Part shown: piece by piece, positions 1-5,363 of the stretch | Layout of the letters: every line of letters begins with the position of its first letter | How positions within the stretch are numbered: position 1 is the first letter of the stretch | From: JAVXTH01 sp036641395 | Lineage (GTDB): Bacteria > Bacillota_I > Bacilli_A > Erysipelotrichales > Erysipelotrichaceae | Assembly: GCA_036641395.1 (NCBI GenBank) | Contig: JAVWEY010000042.1 | Span: forward strand, 1-11,973 | Direction: 5' to 3' | Length of the DNA stretch: 11,973 bases | Position numbers and translations under genes: made by a program | The notes under the pieces: generated by a model | The model's input: the letters and a program-made list of their open reading frames with translations, nothing else | Database searches by the model: none | Told to the model about the DNA's origin: nothing

Positions 1-169
1 TGATATTATCGGAATTAAATTCGGTTCATTATTTGATGCTACACAAACTTTGGCTACTAAATTAGACAATGGAACGACTCAAGTTCAAGTTGTTTCTTGG
101 TATGACAATGAAAATTCATACACAAGCCAAATGGTTAGAACAATTAAATTCTTCTCTGAATTAGCTTAA
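1..169 (+). CDS. gap: Glyceraldehyde-3-phosphate dehydrogenase, C-terminal part (5' end outside window)
   Basis: The frame read from base 2 gives 55 residues and ends at a TAA (167-169). It carries the C-terminal hallmarks of type I GAPDH: DIIGIKFGSLFDATQT, VVSWYDNE followed by SYTSQMVRT, and a hydrophobic end FFSELA. The SWYDNE-SYT stretch belongs to the catalytic domain near the C-terminal helix. The enzyme oxidises and phosphorylates glyceraldehyde 3-phosphate with NAD in the cytosol as a step of glycolysis. The family usually has Met between the NE and SYT of this motif; here it is Asn. The active-site Cys and the NAD-binding domain lie upstream of the window, so cofactor preference cannot be judged. 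A strong terminator follows 17 bases after the stop, so this gene ends its transcription unit. Confidence 0.93.
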   Translation, partial: DIIGIKFGSLFDATQTLATKLDNGTTQVQVVSWYDNENSYTSQMVRTIKFFSELA

Positions 170-186
170 TTCAAAGGATTATCAAT

Positions 187-216
187 GGAACTTCTTAATT
201 GAAGTTCCTTTTTTTT
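187..216 (+). terminator. Intrinsic terminator after gap
   Basis: The arms GGAACTTC (187-194) and GAAGTTCC (201-208) are perfectly complementary over 8 bp around the loop TTAATT, and eight T residues follow (209-216). This is a classic rho-independent terminator placed just behind the gap stop codon. Confidence 0.93.
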
Positions 217-674
217 AAGTCCTTGATATTTACCACTTAGCAAAAGTTAAAACATAAGTCAGTAGTAATTATAGACATTTAATCGTCATGGGTATAACGA
301 TTAGCCACTGCTTAAATTTGACATCTGAAAGTATATTTTATAATGTGCAACTGCACCTATCATATTGAAAAAGAAACAAATAGTTATAATTCATACTTAA
401 AATATCGATTGTTAGTCTGTTTATGACACATTCTTACCAAAATACTAGTAATTTCAGATAGAATCTATATCAATTTATTTTGTCTTAGATATTTTTTATG
501 CCTTAAGGAAATCTAAATTATTAAATGAAATATTTTATATTTTGTAGGAATATAAGTATTATTTACGTATATAGTAATATATAGGATGCTTTATATATTT
601 GATCTAGTTATTATATTGAATTACCATATAGTATGAAATGGTAAACATATAAGTTTATAATGTAAACAGATTTG
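217..674. other. AT-rich intergenic region without a recognisable gene
   Basis: About 460 bases separate the gap terminator from the cysS promoter. No open frame on either strand has a credible start, ribosome binding site and length, and no tRNA or rRNA is recognisable. The base composition is visibly poorer in GC than the flanking genes. It holds several inverted repeats: nested arms at 255-314, TAATCGT/ACGATTA at 280-303, GTGCA-AC-TGCAC at 345-356, TTAGAT/ATCTAA at 485-516 and TTACCAT/ATGGTAA at 621-644. It also holds a possible promoter at 318-344. It may be a degraded gene, a spacer or an unrecognised small RNA; nothing in the sequence decides between these. Confidence 0.6.
318..344 (+). 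promoter_or_regulatory. Possible orphan promoter inside the intergenic region
   Basis: TTGACA (318-323) is a perfect -35 box and TATAAT (339-344) a perfect -10 box, but the spacer is only 15 bases instead of the usual 17. The palindrome GTGCA-AC-TGCAC (345-356) lies at the expected start site. No gene of convincing size follows before the cysS promoter, so this may be a chance match in AT-rich DNA or the promoter of a small RNA. Confidence 0.35.
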
Positions 675-703
675 TTGAAATAAGTGTCATAAATTGTTAT
701 ACT
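675..703 (+). promoter_or_regulatory. Sigma-A type promoter of the cysS T-box operon
   Basis: TTGAAA (675-680) and TATACT (698-703) are separated by exactly 17 bases. The expected start near 710 lies just ahead of the first paired element of the T-box leader (720-724), which supports the call independently. Confidence 0.8.
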
Positions 704-709
704 ATTAAA

Positions 710-926
710 AACTGATGATAAAGGATAAGTAATTATAAGGCAAGTTAATAGCGACGGTTTGTTGGTGAAAATAACTGATCTTGTTTATAATGAAATGCCC
801 CTTTTAGGGATTTTTCGATAAGTAGAAAAATACGCAAGTCGTAAGCGTTATACGATATTTCGGGAGCTTTTCTTGCAAAGTGGGTACGCGTGTAATATGC
901 GTCTTTGCACAACGCTTCTTTTTTTG
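710..926 (+). promoter_or_regulatory. T-box leader (tRNA-Cys sensing) upstream of cysS
   Basis: The leader folds as a T-box. Stem I has a basal helix AAAGG (720-724) with CCTTT (800-804), the AGTA motif (728-731), a helix TTATAA-CAAG (733-744) with CTTG-TTATAA, and the conserved GTTGGTGAAAA stretch (761-771). TGC (796-798) lies opposite the AGTA motif and reads as the cysteine specifier codon, matching the downstream gene. Small helices follow (812-830 and TCGTA/TACGA around 839-854). The antiterminator pairs TGCAAAG (874-880) with CTTTGCA (903-909), has the bulge starting TGGG (881-884), and an upper helix GCG/CGT. Seven Ts (919-925) end the leader just before the cysS ribosome binding site. 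In this family uncharged tRNA stabilises the antiterminator, so cysS should rise when charged tRNA-Cys is scarce. Specifier choice is inference from the fold. Confidence 0.9.
888..925 (+). terminator. Regulated terminator of the cysS T-box leader
   Basis: GCGTGT (888-893) can pair with AC-ACGC (909-915, one bulged A), followed by TTC and seven Ts. This hairpin uses both strands of the antiterminator, so the two folds exclude each other as the mechanism requires. A 4-bp alternative GCGT/ACGC (899-915) and a long-range helix AAGCGTT (843-849) with AACGCTT (911-917) are also possible. The T tract is clear; which hairpin drives it is not. Confidence 0.6.
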
Positions 927-943
927 TCCATGGAGGGAATAAG

Positions 944-2278
944 ATGAAAGTATTTAATAGTTTAAGCAATAAAATAGAAGAATTTGTACCATTAATAGAA
1001 AATGAAGTTAGTTTTTATGTTTGTGGACCAACCGTTTATAACTATCCGCATATCGGAAATGTTAGACCGATTGTTGTTTTTGATACGTTTCGTAAAACAT
1101 TTGAAGCATTAGGTTATAAGGTTAAGATGGTATCAAATTACACTGATGTTGATGATAAGATTATTAAAGTAGCGAAAGAATTATCAATCAGTGAAAAAGA
1201 AGTAAGTGAGAAATTTATCGATGCTTATAATGAGGATCGTTTATCACTTCATGCGAAGATGCCAGATATTGCGCCAAAAGTCACAGAAACAATGGATGAT
1301 ATCATTGCTTTCATTGAATTGTTAGTTAAGAAAGATCATGCTTATGTAATCGATGGTGATGTTTATTTTAGAGTAAATGGTATTAAAGATTATGGTAAAT
1401 TATCCAATCAACAAGTTGATGATTTAATTGTTGGTGCACGTATTGATGAAAATAGTAAGAAAGAAAATCCATTAGATTTCACACTTTGGAAAAAGACAGA
1501 AGATGGAATCAAATGGGATTCTCCTTGGTCGACAGGAAGACCGGGATGGCATACTGAATGTGTGGTAATGATTAATAAAGAATATCCTGGTCATCGTATT
1601 GATATCCATGGTGGTGGGATGGATCTTAAGTTTCCTCACCATGAAAATGAAATTGCTCAATCTTGTGCTGCTTATGATACTTCAATTGCGAATTATTGGA
1701 TTCATAATGGAATGGTGAATATTGATGGGGAAAAGATGTCAAAATCACTAGGTAATGTGATTTGGGCAAAAGATATGATTAAACAAATAGGTGCTAATGT
1801 ATTACGTTGGGTTATGTTAAGTGCTCAATATCGTTCACCTTTGAATATTAATGAAGAAATTATTGAGTCTGCCGGTAAAGAATTAGAAAAAATTAAGACA
1901 TCTTTAAAACAAGCAGATGTTAAACTAGCAATTGCTAAGCATGCGATTGGTAGTGAAAAAGAAGGTAGTCTGTGGAGTGATTTCTTAGGTGCTTTAGAAG
2001 AAGATTTAAATACGCCAAATGCTTTTGCTTGTCTTTATGAAGCATGTAAACAATTGAATGCTAGTATGCGCCAAAAGGAATGTGATTTGGATAAGATTGC
2101 CCATATTGTTTCAAGTATGGAAGCAATGTTATATGTTTTAGGTATTGATATTCCAAGAGTTGAATTAACGGAAGAAGATATTAATCTTTATGAACAATGG
2201 AATAGCGCAAAGGCCAATAAAGATTTTGAAAAGGCTGATGGTTATCGTAAAGAGTTGATGGATCGAGGCATTCTTTAA
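944..2278 (+). CDS. cysS: Cysteinyl-tRNA synthetase
   Basis: This cytosolic class I synthetase attaches cysteine to tRNA-Cys. The 444-residue product shows the zinc-site cysteine in FYVCGPTVYN (C27), the HIGH-type motif HIGN (36-39), the second zinc cysteine in GWHTEC (C206), the HHENE motif supplying H232 and E236, and the KMSKS loop (264-268). The ATG at 944 is preceded by GGAGGG (932-937) with suitable spacing; a TTG at 905 in the same frame would lie inside the T-box antiterminator and has no ribosome binding site. The protein ends at GIL, whereas family members usually continue for about a dozen more residues with an LEDT/GTxW-like ending, so the C-terminus is short. The stop overlaps the mrnC start by one base. 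Expression should follow tRNA-Cys charging through the T-box. Confidence 0.97.
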   Translation: MKVFNSLSNKIEEFVPLIENEVSFYVCGPTVYNYPHIGNVRPIVVFDTFRKTFEALGYKVKMVSNYTDVDDKIIKVAKELSISEKEVSEKFIDAYNEDRLSLHAKMPDIAPKVTETMDDIIAFIELLVKKDHAYVIDGDVYFRVNGIKDYGKLSNQQVDDLIVGARIDENSKKENPLDFTLWKKTEDGIKWDSPWSTGRPGWHTECVVMINKEYPGHRIDIHGGGMDLKFPHHENEIAQSCAAYDTSIANYWIHNGMVNIDGEKMSKSLGNVIWAKDMIKQIGANVLRWVMLSAQYRSPLNINEEIIESAGKELEKIKTSLKQADVKLAIAKHAIGSEKEGSLWSDFLGALEEDLNTPNAFACLYEACKQLNASMRQKECDLDKIAHIVSSMEAMLYVLGIDIPRVELTEEDINLYEQWNSAKANKDFEKADGYRKELMDRGIL

Positions 2279-2664
2279 TGGATGCTGCTTTGCATAATGG
2301 AACGACACTTGCTTTTATTGGTGATGCGTTGATGTCTTTAAAAGTCCGTGTTTATTTAGTCGAACAAGGATATGGTCGCCCAGACATCTTATCAAAGAAG
2401 TCGAGTGCTTGGGTAAGTGCGAAAGCACAAGCTAAGATGTTAGAGGCACTAATGGAACTTGATTTTTTTAATGAAGATGAATTAGGAATTATTCGCCGTG
2501 GTCGTAATGCGAATATTGGTACTAAGGCTAAAAACGCTGATATAAGGACTTATCGTTTATCTACTGGGATGGAAGCACTATGGGGTTATTTATATTTGAG
2601 TGGACAAAATGAACGCTTAGAAGTACTTTGGGAAGCTATGAAAGTGATTGGTGAAAAAAGATGA
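2278..2664 (+). CDS. mrnC: Mini-ribonuclease III
   Basis: The 128-residue protein is a minimal RNase III catalytic domain without a double-stranded RNA binding domain, as in Bacillus Mini-III, which trims the ends of 23S rRNA precursor. The N-terminal LAFIGDA holds the catalytic Asp (D16), RRGRNA (74-79) is the family signature, and GMEALWGYLYL (97-107) contains the second acidic residue (E99). Homologues commonly read YIGDAVYE at the first motif; here the end is LMS, a mild divergence that keeps the Asp. Start and stop codons overlap with both neighbours (TAATG with cysS, ATGA with rlmB), which indicates translational coupling. It sits between cysS and rlmB as in many Bacillota. Confidence 0.94.
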   Translation: MDAALHNGTTLAFIGDALMSLKVRVYLVEQGYGRPDILSKKSSAWVSAKAQAKMLEALMELDFFNEDELGIIRRGRNANIGTKAKNADIRTYRLSTGMEALWGYLYLSGQNERLEVLWEAMKVIGEKR

Positions 2665-3386
2665 CACAGTATGTATATGGAAAAAACGTTGTAAGACAAA
2701 TTTTGAATGATGGAAAGAAGATTTATGAAGTTTTAATGTTAGATCAAAGTAATGACTTACAATTAAAAAAAGATATTGAAGATGCTGGTATTAAAATAAC
2801 ACCGATGTCACGAAAAAAGATGGATGCTTTATTCCCAGGTGCACTTCATCAAGGGATAGCCGTTAAAATCGATGAATATAAAACGTATACAATTGAAGAA
2901 ATAGTCACAGATATTCCAAAGGATAAATTACCACTGTTGGTTATGTTAGATGGATTAGAAGATCCACATAATTTAGGTGCAATTCTTAGAACATGCGATG
3001 CAGTTGGTGTTGATGGTGTAATTATTGGGAAACATCGCAGTGTTTCACTAACATCAACCGTGGCTAAAGTTAGTACGGGAGCAATTGATACGGTAAAAGT
3101 GGCAATGGTAACGAATTTAGCACAAACATTGAAACAGTTAAAGAATTTAGGTTATTGGGTAGCCGCAGCCGATATGGGGGATTCAATCGATTATCGAAAA
3201 GGTCGCTATGACTCACCACTTGTTCTAGTGGTTGGTTCAGAGGGATTTGGTGTATCACCTTTGGTTAAAAAGAATAGTGATTTTTCAATTCATTTACCAA
3301 TGGAGGGAACCATCACTTCATTAAATGCTAGTGTTGCTTGCGGAATTATTTTATACGAGATTTATAATCAGCGTCATAAGATATAG
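2661..3386 (+). CDS. rlmB: 23S rRNA 2'-O-methylguanosine methyltransferase (TrmH/SpoU family)
   Basis: The 241-residue protein has an N-terminal substrate-binding part (YGKNVVRQIL at 6-15) and a C-terminal SPOUT knot domain. The three family motifs are visible: LDGLEDPHNLGAILRTCDA (96-114) with N104 and R110, VVGSEGFGVSP (190-200) with E194, and SLNASVA (220-226) with N222. Family members use S-adenosylmethionine to methylate a ribose in the peptidyl-transferase region of 23S rRNA (Gm2251 in E. coli). The assignment to RlmB rather than another TrmH-type enzyme rests on gene order next to mrnC and on the motifs. The ATG overlaps the mrnC stop by four bases. A small hairpin ATAGC-GAAA-GCTAT (3383-3396) spans its stop codon but lacks a T tract. 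Confidence 0.92.
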   Translation: MTQYVYGKNVVRQILNDGKKIYEVLMLDQSNDLQLKKDIEDAGIKITPMSRKKMDALFPGALHQGIAVKIDEYKTYTIEEIVTDIPKDKLPLLVMLDGLEDPHNLGAILRTCDAVGVDGVIIGKHRSVSLTSTVAKVSTGAIDTVKVAMVTNLAQTLKQLKNLGYWVAAADMGDSIDYRKGRYDSPLVLVVGSEGFGVSPLVKKNSDFSIHLPMEGTITSLNASVACGIILYEIYNQRHKI

Positions 3387-3413
3387 CGAAAGCTATCATT
3401 AGGAGGACTTGTG

Positions 3414-4034
3414 GTGATACGGACTGAGTGTGAAGATCAAGAATTAATCTACATGATTCATCAGGGAAGTGAAGAAGCATTAGAAATATTATTGAATCGA
3501 TATGAGAGAATATATAAAGCAATTGTTTATTCTTTTCAATATCATTTTAAAGATTCATCACAAGCAAAAGATTTATTTCTTCAGTGTCGCTTAATTTTAT
3601 ATTTAGCAACGTTGAGTTATCGGGAAGATAAAGGGGCTCAATTTTCTTATTACTTTAAAATGCTAAGTGAACAAGCTGCTATTAATGAAGTAAGAAAATT
3701 AAAGTGTAAACAGAGATTAAATGATTATGAAGCATTATCAATGGATATGTATGTAAATGAAACGCAGAGTATCTATTTAGTAGATACTTTTGAAAATAGT
3801 CATTGCGAGTATGATCCTTCATGGTGTTTAGAACTAAAAGAACTAGGAAGTATTTATCGTAAAGAAATAGAAAAGTTAACGCCTTTTGAACAACAGGTGT
3901 GGAACTATAAGTTTCATGGTTATAGTTATAAACAAATTGCAGCTGTTTTGAATGTTTCAATAAAAAAAGTAGATAATACGATTCAAAAGTTAAAGATTAC
4001 TAATCGAAAACTAATTGAAAAATATCGCTCTTAA
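3414..4034 (+). CDS. sigH: SigH-like RNA polymerase sigma factor, divergent
   Basis: About 206 residues. Region 4 is well preserved: roughly residues 154-204 with LTPFEQQVWNYKFHGYSYKQ leading into a helix-turn-helix and KKVDNTIQKLK, close to the SigH pattern of Bacillus. Region 2 (about 9-100) keeps a sigma-70 outline (LIYMIHQGSEEALEILLNRY at the start) but lacks the usual DxxQE-type helix and is rich in Tyr, Cys and Phe. The location between rlmB and rpmG is where Bacillota carry sigH, which supports the name. SigH directs sporulation onset in Bacillus and competence genes in Staphylococcus; the role here is unknown. Two GTG codons are adjacent (3411 and 3414); the AGGAGG at 3401-3406 is 4 and 7 bases away, favouring 3414. 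The rae1/yacP gene often found before sigH is absent. Confidence 0.82.
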   Translation: MIRTECEDQELIYMIHQGSEEALEILLNRYERIYKAIVYSFQYHFKDSSQAKDLFLQCRLILYLATLSYREDKGAQFSYYFKMLSEQAAINEVRKLKCKQRLNDYEALSMDMYVNETQSIYLVDTFENSHCEYDPSWCLELKELGSIYRKEIEKLTPFEQQVWNYKFHGYSYKQIAAVLNVSIKKVDNTIQKLKITNRKLIEKYRS

Positions 4035-4088
4035 ATAGGATGATATCTCTTTAATATGCTTGTATTCTCGTATCATTTACCGTTTTTG

Positions 4089-4117
4089 TTGTATTGACTA
4101 AAAGGGTGGTATATGAT
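4089..4117 (+). promoter_or_regulatory. Possible internal promoter for rpmG-secE-nusG
   Basis: TTGTAT (4089-4094) and TATGAT (4112-4117) are 17 bases apart in the 117-base gap after the sigma gene. The -10 is good (5 of 6), the -35 weak (3 of 6). A separate start for the translation and export genes would make sense, but readthrough from cysS is equally possible. Confidence 0.4.
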
Positions 4118-4151
4118 AAAGTTATTAGGCGTAAAGAAAGAGGTGTTATTA

Positions 4152-4301
4152 ATGGGTGATAAAATTATTCTCACTTGTACTCGCTGCCTTTCTCGAAATT
4201 ATACGACACATCGTAACAAAAAAACAAATACAGAACGTCTTGAATTGAAAAAATACTGCAAAAAATGCGGCGAACACACAATTCATAAAGAGACGAAATA
4301 A
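4152..4301 (+). CDS. rpmG: Large ribosomal subunit protein bL33 (zinc-binding form)
   Basis: The 49-residue protein matches bL33 over its whole length: MGDKIILTCTRC at the start, TTHRNKKTNTERLELKKYC in the middle, and CKKCGEHTIHKE at the end. All four cysteines of the zinc ribbon are present (C9, C12, C36, C39), so this is the zinc-requiring C+ form. It binds near the E site of the 50S subunit. The ATG at 4152 is preceded by AGAGGTG with 6 bases spacing; an in-frame ATG at 4113 would add 13 residues not seen in the family, and its AGGGTGG is only 3 bases away. It is followed 12 bases later by secE. Confidence 0.96.
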   Translation: MGDKIILTCTRCLSRNYTTHRNKKTNTERLELKKYCKKCGEHTIHKETK

Positions 4302-4313
4302 GGAGAGATTTTT

Positions 4314-4490
4314 ATGAAATGGTTTAGTATTGCTGGCATACGTGCTGAAATACATCGCATTCGTTGGCCGAAGTTAAAAGATTTAACAAATGACAGCGTA
4401 ATGGTTATCATGTTTACTACGGCATTCGCAATCTTCTTCTTTGTATGTGAATGGTTCGCCAAAATGTGGTTGAATTTTATCGGAATTTAG
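4314..4490 (+). CDS. secE: Preprotein translocase subunit SecE
   Basis: This short gene encodes 58 residues. An amphipathic N-terminal helix contains the family signature E-x-x-R-I-R-WPK (12-20, EIHRIRWPK), followed by a single membrane helix of about residues 29-47 (VMVIMFTTAFAIFFFV). SecE clamps SecY in the plasma membrane and is the essential small subunit of the translocon; this is the one-helix type typical of Gram-positive bacteria. An AAGGAGAG ribosome binding site lies 7 bases or so upstream. The position between rpmG and nusG is highly conserved across bacteria. Its stop overlaps the nusG AGGAGG site, linking the two genes. Confidence 0.95.
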   Translation: MKWFSIAGIRAEIHRIRWPKLKDLTNDSVMVIMFTTAFAIFFFVCEWFAKMWLNFIGI

Positions 4491-4501
4491 GAGGCTTGTG
4501 C

Positions 4502-5050
4502 ATGAGCGAAGAAAAAAAAGAATGGTATGTAGTTAATACTTATGCAGGGCATGAAAACCGTGTAAAAGAAAACTTAGAACGTCGTGGAGAAACGATGGGT
4601 CTAGAAGATTGTTTATTTCGTATTATTGTAGCGGAAGAAACAGAAATTGAATTTAAGAATGGTAAAAAAGTCGAAAAAATCAGGAATTTATTCCCTGGAT
4701 ATTTATTTGTTGAAATGATAATGACAGATGAAGCTTGGTATGTAGTTCGTAATACACCGGGCGTTACTGGATTTATTGGATCATCTGGTGGTGGTGCTAA
4801 ACCATTCCCAGTAGCAGATGAAGAAATCGAATCCATCTTACGTCGTTTAGGAATGAGCGAACGTAAAGTTAATGTAGATTTCGTTATTGGTGATCGTGTT
4901 AAAATACTTGCTGGTCCATTTACTGGAGTAGAAGGTAGTGTTGAAGAACTACATGACGATACACAAGTTGCAGTTGTACTTACGATTCTATTTGGTCGTG
5001 AAACACCAACTGAAATTGGTTATGCAGATTTAGAGAAAGCAGATTTATAA
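4502..5050 (+). CDS. nusG: Transcription elongation and termination factor NusG
   Basis: The 182-residue product has the NGN domain from EWYVVNTYAGHE (about 8-19) through NLFPGYLFVEM and WYVVRNTPGVTGFIG, and the C-terminal KOW domain beginning at GDRVKILAGPFTGVEG (about 137-152). NusG binds the clamp of RNA polymerase and affects pausing and processivity; its KOW domain contacts ribosome or termination partners. The ATG at 4502 has AGGAGG 7 bases upstream and matches family starts; an upstream in-frame ATG at 4451 lies inside secE. In many bacteria rplK and rplA follow directly, but here a terminator comes first, so NusG is the last gene of this block. Confidence 0.96.
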   Translation: MSEEKKEWYVVNTYAGHENRVKENLERRGETMGLEDCLFRIIVAEETEIEFKNGKKVEKIRNLFPGYLFVEMIMTDEAWYVVRNTPGVTGFIGSSGGGAKPFPVADEEIESILRRLGMSERKVNVDFVIGDRVKILAGPFTGVEGSVEELHDDTQVAVVLTILFGRETPTEIGYADLEKADL

Positions 5051-5076
5051 GAATGTCATTTGGCATTCTTTTTTTT
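5051..5076 (+). terminator. Intrinsic terminator after nusG
   Basis: GAATGTC (5051-5057) pairs with GGCATTC (5062-5068) over 7 bp including one G-U pair, loop ATTT, then eight Ts (5069-5076). It begins directly after the nusG stop codon. The end of the T tract is shared with a TTGACA box of the next unit. Confidence 0.9.
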
Positions 5077-5116
5077 GACAATATATTCTCTCAGTTCTAC
5101 TTATAATAAAACTGAG
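5075..5116 (+). promoter_or_regulatory. Promoter and palindrome ahead of the small membrane-protein gene
   Basis: TTGACA (5075-5080) and TATAAT (5102-5107) are both perfect boxes, but 21 bases apart, longer than optimal; an imperfect -10 such as TACTTA (5098-5103) would restore 17. The arms CTCAGTT (5090-5096) and AACTGAG (5110-5116) form a perfect 7-bp inverted repeat with a 13-base centre that includes the TATAAT box. Such a layout is typical of an operator for a repressor or an activator acting on a long spacer; this is inference. Confidence 0.5.
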
Positions 5117-5127
5117 GAGTGAGTAGA

Positions 5128-5319
5128 ATGCGGAGAACGCTTGGAATTGCTATTTCTGTGGTTGGAATATTGTTGTTAATCAAACCAGATTATAATTTTA
5201 AAGAGTTAATATCAGAAGGAACTAGTTTCTTAAACCAATATTGGCCTATCTTATTAATATTAATTGGCTTATATGTTCAACCAAAAAGTAAAACACGTCG
5301 TTCTAAGAAATATCATTAG
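5128..5319 (+). CDS. Small two-helix membrane protein, possibly LiaI/LiaF-type transmembrane domain
   Basis: The 63-residue product has two hydrophobic segments: LGIAISVVGILLLIK (5-19) and a second beginning at YWPILLILIGLYV (38-50), with a short polar link between them and a basic tail (PKSKTRRSKK). The pattern of a first helix with G-I-x-L-L, then WPILLILIGL, resembles the LiaI/LiaF-like transmembrane domain seen in cell-envelope stress proteins, but the match is by eye and the protein lacks any further domain. The ATG at 5128 has GAGGAG (5114-5119) 8 bases upstream; a GTG at 5119 overlaps that site and is unlikely. It has its own terminator-promoter region upstream and no terminator before the next gene. 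The specific function is unknown. Confidence 0.72.
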   Translation: MRRTLGIAISVVGILLLIKPDYNFKELISEGTSFLNQYWPILLILIGLYVQPKSKTRRSKKYH

Positions 5320-5350
5320 TTAAGTACGCTTAATTATTGTATAATTATAC
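5320..5350 (+). promoter_or_regulatory. Possible promoter with palindrome ahead of the HAD phosphatase gene
   Basis: TATAAT (5340-5345) lies 19 bases ahead of the start codon and forms the core of a perfect 12-base palindrome GTATAATTATAC (5339-5350). A recognisable -35 box is lacking (TTAGTT at 5316-5321 with 18 bases spacing is the best). A second short repeat TTAAG-TACG-CTTAA lies at 5320-5333. Confidence 0.4.
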
Positions 5351-5363
5351 ATGAGGTGTTGAT

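Noticed and set aside
485..516. Inverted repeat TTAGAT/ATCTAA with inner CCTTAAGG
   Set aside because: Short arms in very AT-rich sequence, no T tract and no gene nearby; expected by chance.
905..943. Upstream TTG start extending CysRS by 13 residues
   Set aside because: It lies inside the T-box antiterminator and T tract, has no ribosome binding site, and the added residues do not fit the family; ATG 944 has GGAGGG in place.
745..969. Minus-strand open frame across the T-box leader
   Set aside because: It overlaps the structured leader and the cysS start, and its product shows no recognisable domain.
4101..4112. AGGGTGGTAT resembles a T-box motif
   Set aside because: There is no matching 3' arm, no stem I and no terminator; it is simply a ribosome-binding-site-like stretch ahead of rpmG.
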